Shown here: positions 17,500 to 26,488 of the stretch, in pieces
Position numbering within the stretch: position 1 is the first letter of the stretch
How the letters are laid out: each line of letters begins with the position of its first letter
Source of the DNA: JAFGCL01 sp964423835
GTDB taxonomy: Bacteria; Chloroflexota; Dehalococcoidia; UBA2247; RBG-13-53-26
Assembly (NCBI GenBank): GCA_964423835.1
Contig: CAYRGJ010000015.1
Coordinates: 10,606 to 74,605, forward strand
DNA: 64,000 bases
Direction of reading: 5' to 3'
Made by a program: the position numbers and the translations under genes
The notes under the pieces: model-generated
Seen by the model: only the letters and a program-made list of their open reading frames with translations
Databases searched by the model: none
What the model was told of the DNA's origin: nothing

Positions 17500-19401
17500 A
17501 TGTGGAAGAAGATCGTATGTTGCCTGCTTCTGGGCGCCCTGGCTGTGTGCGGGTGTGATAGAGGAGATGATGCGCCCGGTATCGGAGAGACCATGGTTGT
17601 CCTGCCCGGCGACTACACGTTCTGGACCGACGCCGGGATGTGCTACGCCTACAACACCGGCAAGAAAGCCATCGAGTACTCCGGGCCCGACGCCTCAACG
17701 GTAATTCAGGCCGCGCTGGACGCCACCGGCCGCGGCCGGTTCGAGTTCAAGTCCGGCGAGTTCGTCCTGTCGACCCCTTTGCGGCCCGGGAGCCATCAGG
17801 CCTGGGTCTTGACGTCCGGCGCCGAGTTCAAGCCCGAGGGAGACAGCGGCATCCTGTCCATCCAGAACGTGGAGCAGTTCAACATGGAAGGTACGCTCCG
17901 GTGCGTTGACCCGGCGACCGACGTGTCCGCGTATGCCCTGGCGGATGGCCGTGCAGAGACAGACCTGACGGAACAGGCCAACGACGACGAGGCGAACGAT
18001 TGCCGGCTGTTGCCGGACTCTCCGCAGGCCGGCGACTGCGGCAGGGTCGGGTACACGACCAGGTTCAACTGCGTCAAGCTCAACATCGCCACGCCCGGTG
18101 CCGGTGATTACGCGGTGGCCTTCGAGTACTGGGATGAGACCGCCTCAACCTGGATGGCCCTGGCCGACGTCAGGGATGACTCCCGCAGCGAGTCCGCCAG
18201 CCCCTTCAGCAAGAGTGGCACGGGCTACGTGTTCTTCAAGGACGTGCCGGCGACCTGGGGCGCTATTGACGGCCAGTACTGGATCCGGTGGAGGGTCACG
18301 GAGGTGGTCTCCTGCACCACCACCCCGGTGGCGACCCGGCTCTCTGTACACAGAACGTCGACGGCCGCGGCCATTGTGGTCGATGACCTGGAGTTCTCCC
18401 ACGCCCAGAGCATCTGGATCAGGGACTACTTCGACGCCATCCGCTTTGCCGGGACTGACGGGACCCGCGAGAACGACTTCGACACCATCTACGGCCAGGT
18501 CCGGAACGACGGGCTGACCTTTGCCAGCCAGTGCCACGACAACCATTTCAAGCAGGTCTTCATCAAGGGGCCGTCTCCGTACGCCTGCGGGCACTCGACC
18601 GGTAACGGCTTCTACATGGCCTGCACGGGGACGAAAGGCGGCAACTCCGTCGACGAGCTGCAGCTGATCGACATGGGCAAGGGGTTGAACCTGCCCGGAG
18701 CCAGCGAGGTGTGGTTCGGCACGGTGCTGGTGGACAACCCCAGGAATGAGGGGATCACGATCCTGGGCGACTGCGAGAGGCTGTTCTTTGACACAGTGTG
18801 GGCCAGCTCCGGCGGTGACGGCCTGGTGGTCTGTGGCGACCCCGAGAATCCCCTGGCCGACGGGGTGTTCATCAACCAGCTGTACTGCTGGCTGAACGCC
18901 GGCCACGGCGTGCATATCAAGAGCCATGTCTCTCGCATTCATCTGGGTTGCGTGTCCGTCACCCGGAACGGCACCGGCTTTCGGATCGAGGGCCCGAACG
19001 CGTCTGGCATCAACGTGCCCCGGCTGGAGAGCTGGAACAACACGGCGCAAGACCTGGACTGCGCTGGCGCGGCCGGCGGAGTCGAGTTCGGATCGCTGAC
19101 GCTGGGCGCGGTGACCACACTGGCCGGCATCGGGTCGATCGGGGCCGGCAGCCTGGGCGGCGCGGGCGTGGAGAACCATGGAACGGCCACGATTCCGGGC
19201 GGCTCGACGCACGTGGATGTCGAGCACGGCCTGGGAGCGCCTCCGCCGATTGACGCCATCGGGGTGACACCGACGAACAGCCTGGGGCTGGCCACGAAGT
19301 ACTGGATCTCGGACCCCGGGCCCACCACATTCCGGATAGCTGTCGATGCTGACCCGGGGGACGCCGCGGCCACCTTCGTCTGGACGGCGAAAGTGATCTG
19401 A
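17500..19401 (+). CDS. Secreted lipoprotein with parallel beta-helix (pectate-lyase-like) fold
   Basis: 633 residues from the ATG at 17500, where a lipoprotein signal begins (MWKKIVCCLLLGALAVCGC, lipid-bearing Cys about 19). Residues about 55-110 resemble the start of pectate-lyase or tail-spike beta-helices (ASTVIQAALDATGRGRFEFK). Residues about 150-300 look like an inserted beta-sandwich, and about 300-560 are short beta-helix-like repeats (VFIKGPSPYACGHS, VWFGTVLVDNP). The last ~60 residues (VEHGLGAPPPIDAIGVTPTN ending TFVWTAKVI) resemble C-terminal modules of phage tail proteins. It probably binds or cleaves a polysaccharide at the cell surface. No catalytic residues could be assigned. 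The longer frame from 17329 lacks a signal peptide and was rejected. Confidence 0.75.
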   Translation: MWKKIVCCLLLGALAVCGCDRGDDAPGIGETMVVLPGDYTFWTDAGMCYAYNTGKKAIEYSGPDASTVIQAALDATGRGRFEFKSGEFVLSTPLRPGSHQAWVLTSGAEFKPEGDSGILSIQNVEQFNMEGTLRCVDPATDVSAYALADGRAETDLTEQANDDEANDCRLLPDSPQAGDCGRVGYTTRFNCVKLNIATPGAGDYAVAFEYWDETASTWMALADVRDDSRSESASPFSKSGTGYVFFKDVPATWGAIDGQYWIRWRVTEVVSCTTTPVATRLSVHRTSTAAAIVVDDLEFSHAQSIWIRDYFDAIRFAGTDGTRENDFDTIYGQVRNDGLTFASQCHDNHFKQVFIKGPSPYACGHSTGNGFYMACTGTKGGNSVDELQLIDMGKGLNLPGASEVWFGTVLVDNPRNEGITILGDCERLFFDTVWASSGGDGLVVCGDPENPLADGVFINQLYCWLNAGHGVHIKSHVSRIHLGCVSVTRNGTGFRIEGPNASGINVPRLESWNNTAQDLDCAGAAGGVEFGSLTLGAVTTLAGIGSIGAGSLGGAGVENHGTATIPGGSTHVDVEHGLGAPPPIDAIGVTPTNSLGLATKYWISDPGPTTFRIAVDADPGDAAATFVWTAKVI

Positions 19402-19411
19402 AAGCGGCGGT

Positions 19412-19440
19412 TTGCATTGAGAAATACCTTTGGGTAAAAT
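19412..19440 (+). promoter_or_regulatory. Candidate promoter of the HNH gene
   Basis: TTGCAT (19412-19417), 17-bp spacer, TAAAAT (19435-19440), in an A/T-rich stretch just after the lipoprotein stop. The leader to the ATG at 19530 would be about 83 bases. Confidence 0.45.
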
Positions 19441-19529
19441 GACTCAATCTTGAGAGACACCCGTCGCGGCCGGGGCACGGTTGCTCGCCAGGATACCCTG
19501 CCCCACCGGGTGCCACGTGAGCAGGAGAT

Positions 19530-20054
19530 ATGGCGTCAGCGGATCTGACCAACGTCCCAGTGCTGGTGCTGAACCAGAACTACGAAGCGCTGAACATCTG
19601 CCGCGTCAGAAGGGCCGTCATCCTGGTCATCCGGGGCAAGGCGGAGGTGATCGAGGACGGCCGCGGCGAGCTGCACGCCATGAACGTCCGCGTGCCCATC
19701 CCGTCGGTGGTCCGGCTCACCCAGTTCGTGAAGCGGCCGCGCCTTCAAAAACGCCTCACCCGGTTTGAGGTATTCAACCGCGACCGGTACACGTGCCAGT
19801 ACTGCGGGCGGGAAGGCCGGGACATCACCCTGGACCACATCATCCCCAAGAGCCGCGGCGGCGGCCATGAGTGGGACAATGTGGTCGGCTGCTGCTTCCC
19901 CTGCAACCTGCGGAAGGCCGGCCAGACGCCGGCCGAGGCGGGCATGAAGCTGCTCCGGCCCCCGCTTCCGCCTCCCCCGTCCACCTTCTCCGTCCCCTAC
20001 CACTACCTGCGCGCCCACGCCGAGTGGCGCAAGTTCGTGGCGCAGGCCGGCTAG
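19530..20054 (+). CDS. HNH endonuclease domain protein
   Basis: 174 residues. An N-terminal ~70-residue domain (VLVLNQNYEALNICRVRRAV, VIRGKAEVIEDG) precedes an HNH nuclease motif: CQYCG, TLDHIIPKSRGG, WDNVV, CFPCN. The four cysteines form the zinc-binding ββα-metal variant. This is a widespread chromosomal family of free-standing HNH proteins in Actinobacteria, Cyanobacteria and Chloroflexi with unknown target; it is not a homing endonuclease inside an intron here. GGAG precedes the ATG by three bases. The Pro-rich segment near residues 143-152 is a linker. It has its own promoter candidate, so it is probably monocistronic. Confidence 0.85.
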   Translation: MASADLTNVPVLVLNQNYEALNICRVRRAVILVIRGKAEVIEDGRGELHAMNVRVPIPSVVRLTQFVKRPRLQKRLTRFEVFNRDRYTCQYCGREGRDITLDHIIPKSRGGGHEWDNVVGCCFPCNLRKAGQTPAEAGMKLLRPPLPPPPSTFSVPYHYLRAHAEWRKFVAQAG

Positions 20055-20205
20055 CCGCTGGGCCAGACTGCCGTACCTCCCAGCCGGGAGACCGGCGCCT
20101 GGCTGCCGGCATCTGTTCTGGCTACGTCCGGGTCAGGCAATCAGTGAGTAACGCACAACCTCCAGGTACCGGCAGGTGTCCCGGGCCGGCGCCAGGGCCG
20201 TTGCC

Positions 20206-21456
20206 CTACTCGGGCGCCGAGAGGGCTTCGTACCACTTGTCATTCGCCGGCTGCCACTTGGATGCATCCACGTTCCAATTGGCTACCCGCATCGTCCACA
20301 GGCCGGTGTTGCAGCCCTGAGGGAAGTGGAAGTTGTTGCCGGTCTCGTCGAAGTCGATGTCAGTGGCATCGAGAGACGCCTTCAGGGCATCGCCGTCCAG
20401 ATTGGCCGGGCCGGCATCCTTGGCGGCCCTGGCGATTGCGTCGAACACGAAGGCCCCCGTGAACCACCCGGTAATCGGGCCGGTAACGGCCAGACGGGTG
20501 GCCCAGTCGCTGTGCTTGTCCTTGGTGACGGTGGTCATGTCCTGGAACCAGTCGGCGTCCGAGTCAGAGAGGACAACCGGCCCCCACCACGTGTAGTAGC
20601 AGCCGTACAGGCTGGCGGCCGGCGCGTTGCTCTGCACCAGCTGCCAGTAGCCGGTGAACTGGTCGGTGCCGGTTATGAACGAGCCTGTATAGCCAAGGGC
20701 CCGCATCTGACCGACGAATGTGGCGACTGAGTTGGCCACATTGGAGCAGATGATGAAGTCGCAGCCCTTGAACTTGTCATAGGACACGCCCCAGGTTACC
20801 TGGGTCAGCGTGGCCTTTTCGATACCCACCCAGTCGAACTTGCCAGACCAGGCAGGGTTGGCGAGAACACTGTCGATGGCCGCCTGATACTGGTCGGTCA
20901 TGGCCAGGGTCCAGCCCTGGTGGGCCACCTTCGGCAGGCCCCCGCTGTAGTCCCAGGTGTCGGCGATGAACTGCAGCGCGCACTCCACCTGCCAGGAGTA
21001 GGTGGGCACCACGTTCCATATCCAGGGGAAGCTGAGAGCATCCGCGCGGCCGGAGCTCCCGATGCAGGGCATATGGTCATCGGTGAGGTAGGACTGCAGC
21101 ATGTCCCTCTCGGTGGGGCCTATGGCGTACAGCAGATCCATCCCGCGCGACTGCAGGTCCTGGTAGCCCGCGACCGTCTTGGAATAGTCGAACTGGTGGT
21201 CAAAGCGCTGGAACTCGATGGTTAGCCCATCGATAGGGTCCTGCTCCTGGTAGTACAGTATGGACTCTTCGAACGCCGTCATCGTCGGCACCACGGCACT
21301 GGCAGACCCTCCACTGAAGTCCGTCAGCAGCCCGATGGTGAAAACAACATCCTCTGCCTCCTCGTCCGACCCCCCGCAGCCTATGAGCACGGGTGCCAGG
21401 CTCAGCAGAATACCCAGTAAGACCAGGATGCCCACTCGGGCGACTCGACTTGCCAT
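20206..21456 (-). CDS. ABC-type substrate-binding lipoprotein, branched-chain amino acid (LivJ-like) family
   Basis: 416 residues. The signal peptide ends in a lipobox, LIGC (Cys about 27), followed by Gly/Ser/Glu. The mature part is a Type I periplasmic-binding fold of the Leu/Ile/Val (Peripla_BP_6) family, starting FTIGLLTDFSGG. No permease or ATPase of an importer is adjacent, so it is an orphan receptor. Such orphans are common in Chloroflexota and may feed distant permeases or have a sensing role. Aromatic residues (YYTWWG) may line the pocket. The ligand cannot be predicted. GAAAGGGG lies about 8 bases before the ATG. Confidence 0.85.
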   Translation of the reverse strand: MASRVARVGILVLLGILLSLAPVLIGCGGSDEEAEDVVFTIGLLTDFSGGSASAVVPTMTAFEESILYYQEQDPIDGLTIEFQRFDHQFDYSKTVAGYQDLQSRGMDLLYAIGPTERDMLQSYLTDDHMPCIGSSGRADALSFPWIWNVVPTYSWQVECALQFIADTWDYSGGLPKVAHQGWTLAMTDQYQAAIDSVLANPAWSGKFDWVGIEKATLTQVTWGVSYDKFKGCDFIICSNVANSVATFVGQMRALGYTGSFITGTDQFTGYWQLVQSNAPAASLYGCYYTWWGPVVLSDSDADWFQDMTTVTKDKHSDWATRLAVTGPITGWFTGAFVFDAIARAAKDAGPANLDGDALKASLDATDIDFDETGNNFHFPQGCNTGLWTMRVANWNVDASKWQPANDKWYEALSAPE

Positions 21457-21539
21457 TGATTCTTACCCCTTTCTTCAGATGAGGACGGCGATGGCGCTGT
21501 GCAGGTTCGCTGTCGCCGGCCTCTGACCCAACTCTCGTC

Positions 21540-21548
21540 ATTTTAGCA
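21540..21548 (-). promoter_or_regulatory. Extended -10 promoter of the solute-binding protein gene
   Basis: Minus strand TGC followed by TAAAAT (21540-21545) gives an extended -10 with one mismatch. It sits about 85 bases upstream of the ATG at 21456. No -35 element is apparent. Confidence 0.45.
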
Positions 21549-21713
21549 CAGGCCCAGCAGTCCGGCCTAGAGGGGTTCTGTTCGGGAATTCGGGATGAGC
21601 CAGGACCTTTGGGCACGGCTGATCAGGCAGCCTGGACAGTGGGAGAGATGGCTGCCGGCCGCTTCCAGGCACGACACTGCGGAAGATCGGTTGGCCCTCC
21701 GCCGGGCGCCCGG

Positions 21714-22823
21714 CTAGCGCCGGCGGGGCCTGGGCTTTCCCTGCTTCTGGACCTCGCCGTGAGGCTTGAGGCTGACCTTGCTGGCCGGCAGCTCCACCGC
21801 GGCCTGGCTCTCCATCTGGACCATGACCGTTTCCTTCAAGGCATTCACCCCCACCACGATGCCATCGCCCACAGGCGTGGTTACCTGCTTGCCCATGCCG
21901 GGCAGCTTGCCCTTCATGGAGCGGTAGAAATCCGCCTCGTACCCCAGGCAGCACAGGAGCCGGCCGCAGGTGCCGGAGATCTTGGCCGGCTCCAGGGACA
22001 GCCCCTGCTCCTTGGCGGTCTTGATGGAGAGGGGATTGAACTCCGTCAGGAACGTGGAGCAGCACAGCGCGAAGCCGCAGCGCCCCACGCCACCCATCAG
22101 CTTGGCCTCGTCCCGGGGGCCCACCTGGCGCAGCTCGACGCGGGCCCGGATGGCTGCCGCCAGCTCCCGGACCAGCTGCCGGAAGTCCACCCTGCCCTCG
22201 GCGCTGAAGAACACCGTGACGTGGCCGCAATCGAGGCTGGCATCGGCGGTCAGCACCTTGATCGGCAGCTTGAGCCTGGTGACCAGCTCGGTGCACCTGG
22301 CCAGGGCTTCGCGCTCCTTGTCCCGAACGCTCTCCAGCCGGGCCAGGTCCTCCGGGCTCGCCAGGCGAAGCACCGGCTTCAGGGGCTCCGTCAGCTGGCT
22401 GGACATCACCTGCCTGGGCGCGATGACCACCCGCCCCAGCCTGAGACCGCGCTCCGTCTCGGCCACGATCTGGTCGTTGACCCGCAGGTCCATCTCATCG
22501 GGGGCGAAGTAGTACACCCTCCCCGCCCGCTGGAAGCGCACCCCGACCACCTCTCTGGGCTCGTCGGGCCTGGCCTCCGCAGGCGCAGGCGCCGCAGGCG
22601 CAGCCTCTCCGGAGGCGGGCCCCTGGGGGCCAGCTGTCCCTTCCGGAGTTGCCTGCGCTGCTGTTTGGGCCGCCGCTGGCTGCGCCGCCGCTGTCTCAGC
22701 CGTAGGCCTCTCCTCCGGCGGGTTTCCGGGCCGCGGGCCGTCTGCGGGCGGGCCCCCCGCCGGCGGGAGGTCCCTGGCCCCGCTATCAGTAATACCGCCT
22801 TCAGGCGGACGTTCCATCTCCAT
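21714..22823 (-). CDS. ricT: PSP1-domain protein, RicT (YaaT)
   Basis: 369 residues. The first ~90 are low-complexity Pro/Ala/Glu. The core (about 95-340) is the PSP1 domain with the cysteine set expected of RicT: GRCGFALCCSTFL and GTCGRLLCCLGYE, plus an upstream SLDCGH. In Bacillus, RicT works with RicA and RicF in a complex carrying Fe-S clusters that influences RNase Y-mediated mRNA maturation and competence or sporulation. Partners are not in the window. The ATG overlaps the 3' end of hisD by 23 bp, so the two genes are coupled. The basic C-terminus (KPRPRRR) may contact RNA. Confidence 0.88.
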   Translation of the reverse strand: MEMERPPEGGITDSGARDLPPAGGPPADGPRPGNPPEERPTAETAAAQPAAAQTAAQATPEGTAGPQGPASGEAAPAAPAPAEARPDEPREVVGVRFQRAGRVYYFAPDEMDLRVNDQIVAETERGLRLGRVVIAPRQVMSSQLTEPLKPVLRLASPEDLARLESVRDKEREALARCTELVTRLKLPIKVLTADASLDCGHVTVFFSAEGRVDFRQLVRELAAAIRARVELRQVGPRDEAKLMGGVGRCGFALCCSTFLTEFNPLSIKTAKEQGLSLEPAKISGTCGRLLCCLGYEADFYRSMKGKLPGMGKQVTTPVGDGIVVGVNALKETVMVQMESQAAVELPASKVSLKPHGEVQKQGKPRPRRR

Positions 22824-24162
22824 CGTGCCTCTTCCTTCGTCTCCGTCCCAACCTCACCTCCACCGCCCTCGCATGCGCCTCGAGTCCTTCCGCCGCGGCC
22901 ATGGTGGCCGCGGCCGGGCCTATCGCCCGCAGCGTCTTCCGGTCAATACCCACAACACTGGTCACCTTGAGGAAATCATCCAGCGTCACCGGCGAGCTGA
23001 AGCGCGCCGTGCCGCCCGTGGGCATAACATGGCTGGGGCCGGCCACATAGTCGCCCACCACCTCCGGCGAGTCCTCGCCCACGAAGACGCCGCCCGCGTT
23101 TCTCACCTTCTCCGCCCAGGCCCAGGCATCCTCCACCATCAGCGAAACATGCTCCGGAGCGTACTCGCTGACCAGGTCGACGGCCGTGTCCAGGTCCGGC
23201 ACCACCACGATCCCGCCCCGCTCGTCCAGCGCCTGCCGGATGACGGAGCTCCTCTTCGCCACCGCCGTCTGGCGCTCCACCTCCCGGCTCACTGCCTCCG
23301 CCTGCCGGGGCGACGTGGTGATCAGAATGGCGGAGGCCATGGCGTCGTGCTCGGCCTGGGCCAGAAGATCGGCCGCGCAGCAGGCGGCATCGGCCGTCTC
23401 ATCGGCCACTACGATGGTCTCCGTGGGCCCGAAGAACCCGTCCAGGCCCACCGTGCCGTACACGGCCCGCTTGGCCAGCTGCACGAAGATGTTTCCCGGG
23501 CCGCAGATCTTGTCCACCCGTGGGACGGTGCGGGTCCCGTAGGCCATGGCGGCCACCGCCTGCGCCCCTCCCAGCTTGAACACCCGGTCCGCTCCGGCTA
23601 TCTCTGCGGCCAGCAGAGTGGCCGGGGCCACGGACCCGTCCGCGCCCGGTGGGGTGGTGACCACTATCTCCCTCACGCCGGCCACCCTGGCCGGTATGGC
23701 CGTCATCAGCAGGGTGGAGGGGTAGCTGGCCCTCCCGCCCGGGACATAGACGCCCACCCGCTCAAGGGGCCGCACCCATTGCCCCAGGCCGCCCTCGGCG
23801 AAGTCCACCCAGCTCTGCCGCCGGCACTTCGCGTGGAAGGACCTTATCCTCTCCGCCGCCAGCTCCAGCGCGGCGGCCAGCCCGGAGTCCACTCTGGACC
23901 GCGCCGCCGACCTCTCTCTCGCCGTGATCTCCAGACGCTTCAGCCGCACGCCATCCAGCCGCTCTTCGAGGTCCAGCAGGGCCTCATCGCCCCTCTCCCG
24001 CACCTCCGAGAGGACATACTCCACCACCTCCTGCAGGCCCATTGGCCGGCCGAAGGCCGCGGCTATCCGCTCGCGGAGCCATGGCGGCGCTTCCTCCAGT
24101 TGCGGCGCCGCCCGCCGCAGCAGGGTCCGCCTGGCCTCCTTCAGGTCACTGACTATCTTCAA
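22801..24162 (-). CDS. hisD: Histidinol dehydrogenase
   Basis: 453 residues; NAD- and zinc-dependent oxidation of L-histidinol to histidine, the last step of histidine synthesis. Visible family features are KICGPGNIFVQ, the zinc ligands in AQAEHD, the catalytic pair in EYAPEHVSL, GPSHVMPTGG and the C-terminal LEAHA histidine. The length is slightly above the usual ~430, because of a basic tail (GRRRRKRHDGDG) that overlaps ricT. Translation starts at TTG (24162) behind GGAAGGA. No other his genes are nearby, so the gene is detached from a his operon. Confidence 0.95.
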   Translation of the reverse strand: MKIVSDLKEARRTLLRRAAPQLEEAPPWLRERIAAAFGRPMGLQEVVEYVLSEVRERGDEALLDLEERLDGVRLKRLEITARERSAARSRVDSGLAAALELAAERIRSFHAKCRRQSWVDFAEGGLGQWVRPLERVGVYVPGGRASYPSTLLMTAIPARVAGVREIVVTTPPGADGSVAPATLLAAEIAGADRVFKLGGAQAVAAMAYGTRTVPRVDKICGPGNIFVQLAKRAVYGTVGLDGFFGPTETIVVADETADAACCAADLLAQAEHDAMASAILITTSPRQAEAVSREVERQTAVAKRSSVIRQALDERGGIVVVPDLDTAVDLVSEYAPEHVSLMVEDAWAWAEKVRNAGGVFVGEDSPEVVGDYVAGPSHVMPTGGTARFSSPVTLDDFLKVTSVVGIDRKTLRAIGPAAATMAAAEGLEAHARAVEVRLGRRRRKRHDGDGTSA

Positions 24163-24222
24163 TGTGCTTCCTTCCGCGCCGCCCGCCTCTCACCGCGGCG
24201 CCCCGCCGAAGAGGGGCGCCAG

Positions 24223-24292
24223 GCGCCATGTCCCACAGTGCATGGCGCGCCATGTCTCACAGTGCATGGCGGGCCATGTCTCAGAGAGCAGG
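24223..24292 (-). repeat. Tandem array B, anchored on the MBL-hydrolase stop codon
   Basis: Three units of 24, 24 and 22 bp, read on the minus strand. The first (24269-24292) contains the last codons and TGA of the MBL hydrolase: CTCTGAGACATGGCCCGC. The next two (24245-24268, 24223-24244) read CTGTGAGACATGGCGCGC and CTGTGGGACATGGCGC after a shared CATGCA. The second copy repeats the TGA in the same frame. Confidence 0.8.
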
Positions 24293-24928
24293 GCGCAGGA
24301 CAATGGTCTCGGTCTCCGCCGGCAGGCTGTCCTTCTTTATTTCTACCTCGCTGCCATTCACCCGCCTGGTGTTGCTCCTGCCCTTCAGGAAATCCTCGGC
24401 GGGGGCTATGGGGTAGTCGCACCCGGCGGTCCTGACGTGCATGGGGACCACCACCCGCGGCCGGAGGGCCGCGGTCACCGCGGCTGCCTGCCGGCAATCG
24501 ATGGTGTAGAGGCCGCCCACCGGCACCAGCAGCACATCCAACGGGCCTATCTGCTGCACCTGGTCCGCGTCGAGCTGGTGCCCCAGGTCGCCCAGGTGGC
24601 AGACGCGCACCCCATCCATGGTGAAACAGAAGATGATATTGGCGCCCCGCTGGGCTCCCCTGGCTTCGTCGTGGTAGCAGGGGACCCCGGTGAACTCGAT
24701 CCCCTTTGCGGTCTTCGTCCCTGGCTTGTCCAACACCACCGGCCGGCCCTTGACCGCGCCGCTGTTGTCGTGATCGGGGTGCTTGTGGCTCACGGTCACC
24801 ACGTCCGCGGATTCCTGGATCGGCCCGTAGTTGATGCCGCCGCCCCGGGCGTAGGGGTCGGTGATCACCTTCACCCCGCCGTCGGAGGTGATCAAGAATG
24901 AGGCATGCCCCAGCCACTTGATCTTCAT
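24281..24928 (-). CDS. MBL-fold hydrolase, UPF0173/UlaG-like
   Basis: 215 residues. It starts MKIKWLGHASFLI, characteristic of the UPF0173 branch of the beta-lactamase-fold superfamily. The metal motif is SHKHPDHDN, with further ligands in CYHDE, HLGDLGH and PMHVRT. The substrate is unknown; relatives include L-ascorbate-6-phosphate lactonase and N-acyl-phosphatidylethanolamine hydrolases. It is coupled to the upstream leucyl aminopeptidase by an ATGA overlap. Its own 3' end seeds tandem array B. Confidence 0.88.
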   Translation of the reverse strand: MKIKWLGHASFLITSDGGVKVITDPYARGGGINYGPIQESADVVTVSHKHPDHDNSGAVKGRPVVLDKPGTKTAKGIEFTGVPCYHDEARGAQRGANIIFCFTMDGVRVCHLGDLGHQLDADQVQQIGPLDVLLVPVGGLYTIDCRQAAAVTAALRPRVVVPMHVRTAGCDYPIAPAEDFLKGRSNTRRVNGSEVEIKKDSLPAETETIVLRPAL

Positions 24929-26451
24929 GCCTGGCCCTCCTTTCGCGCCCGCGCCGCCGCCATGTCCGTGACCAGGCTGATCAGGGTCCGCACCGCGACG
25001 CCGGTGGCCCCCTTCACCACAGGCCCCTTCTCCTTGCGGGAGAGCGAGGTCCCGGCTATGTCCAGGTGCACCCAGGGCGTGTCGCCGGCGAACTCACCCA
25101 CGAACTGGGCCGCAGTGATGGCCCCGCCGTACCGCCCGCCGGTATTCTTGACGTCGGCCACGTCGCTCTTGTACTGCTCCCGGTATTCCTCGAACATGGG
25201 CATCTGCCACATACGCTCGCCGGCCTGCGCCGCCGCGGCCATGACCTTCCCGGCCAGCTCCTCGTTGTTGCTGAAAACGCCCACCGTCACGTCCCCCAGC
25301 GCCACCCGCACGGCCCCGGTGAGCGTGGCCACGTCCAGCACCGGGGACAGCCCGTTCTTCACCGCGTAGGACAGGGCGTCGGCCAGGATCAGCCGCCCTT
25401 CGGCATCGGTGCTGATGATCTCGATGGTCTTCCCGCCCATGGCCGTGATCACGTCCCCCGGCTTCAGGGCGCTGCCTCCGGGCAGGTTCTCCGTCGCCGG
25501 CACGACGGCGGTCACGTTGATGGCCGGCTTCAGCCCGGCCAGGGCCCGGATGGCGGCCATCACGGTGGCTCCTCCCGCCATGTCGCCCTTCATGTCGCCC
25601 ATGTCCTCCGACGGCTTCAGGGAGATGCCGCCCGAGTCGAAGGTGATGCCCTTCCCCACCAGCCCCACGGCCTCCGCTGAGGCCGGGTCGCCGCGATAGG
25701 AGAGGACGATGAACTTGGGGTCCTGGTGGCTGCCCTGGGATACCCCCAGCAGCCCGCCCATGCCCAGCTCCCTCATCTGCGCCCGCTCCAGCACCGTCAG
25801 CCCCAGGCCGCAGTCCCGGGCCAGATCGCGGGCCAGCTCGGCCATGGTGTTGGGCGTCATGAAATTGGCCGGCTCGTTTATCATGTCCCGGGCGAAGTTG
25901 ACCGCCTCCGCTGTGATCCGGCCCGCGGCGCAGCCCTTATCCAGCGGGCCGCGCTGCGCTTCATCCTTCTCAACGATCAGCAGCTGCTCAATGTCCCCGT
26001 TCTCCGGCTCCTTCGATATGTGGCGGCGGAAGCGGTACAGCCCCAGGATGGCTCCCTCGGTGATGGCCTGGGCCGACCGGTCCGGCGGGAGGCCGCCGGC
26101 CCCGGCGCCGTGCACGATGGTGGCCACCCTCCGGGCCGCCCGGCTGCGGGCGAAGCGGCTGGCCTCGGCGCTGACGCGCCGCACGCAATCCGCGCTGAAC
26201 TCGGCCTGCTTCCCCAGCCCGGCCACGATCACCCGGCTGGCGGGTATCCGGCCCAGGCTGTGCACCAGCGTCAGCTCGCCTGCCTTCCCTTTGATCTCGC
26301 CGGCGGTGATCAGCTGCGTGATGGCGCCGTCCAGCGCCCGGTCCACCACGCCGGTGGCCCCTCCCGGCTGAGCCACCCCCTCGAAGAGGTTCACGATCAG
26401 GGCATCAGCATCCAGCTTGGTGCAATCGCCAATGACTACCTTGACTTCCAG
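24925..26451 (-). CDS. pepA: Leucyl aminopeptidase (M17), apparent CTG start
   Basis: 508 residues from CTG at 26451. The catalytic domain has VGKGITFDSGGISLKP, MKGDMAGG and STDAEGRLILADAL, covering the two-metal site and catalytic Lys/Arg of M17 peptidases; these cleave N-terminal residues from peptides in the cytosol. The first GTG (26394) would begin at NLFEGV, but family sequence continues upstream as EVKVVIGDCTKLDADALIV. The only start-like codon there is CTG at 26451, seven bases after GGAG and 24 bp after an in-frame TGA. The gene is coupled by ATGA to the downstream MBL hydrolase. Confidence 0.9.
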   Translation of the reverse strand: MEVKVVIGDCTKLDADALIVNLFEGVAQPGGATGVVDRALDGAITQLITAGEIKGKAGELTLVHSLGRIPASRVIVAGLGKQAEFSADCVRRVSAEASRFARSRAARRVATIVHGAGAGGLPPDRSAQAITEGAILGLYRFRRHISKEPENGDIEQLLIVEKDEAQRGPLDKGCAAGRITAEAVNFARDMINEPANFMTPNTMAELARDLARDCGLGLTVLERAQMRELGMGGLLGVSQGSHQDPKFIVLSYRGDPASAEAVGLVGKGITFDSGGISLKPSEDMGDMKGDMAGGATVMAAIRALAGLKPAINVTAVVPATENLPGGSALKPGDVITAMGGKTIEIISTDAEGRLILADALSYAVKNGLSPVLDVATLTGAVRVALGDVTVGVFSNNEELAGKVMAAAAQAGERMWQMPMFEEYREQYKSDVADVKNTGGRYGGAITAAQFVGEFAGDTPWVHLDIAGTSLSRKEKGPVVKGATGVAVRTLISLVTDMAAARARKEGQA

Positions 26452-26488
26452 TTCCGGTCTCCTCTCCGCCCGCGGTCAGAGCGCCCGG

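Noticed and set aside
22560..22800. Ala/Pro/Gly codon repeats at the 5' end of ricT as another tandem array
   Set aside because: Inside a coding region, irregular in period and not linked to a stop codon; a low-complexity protein linker explains it.
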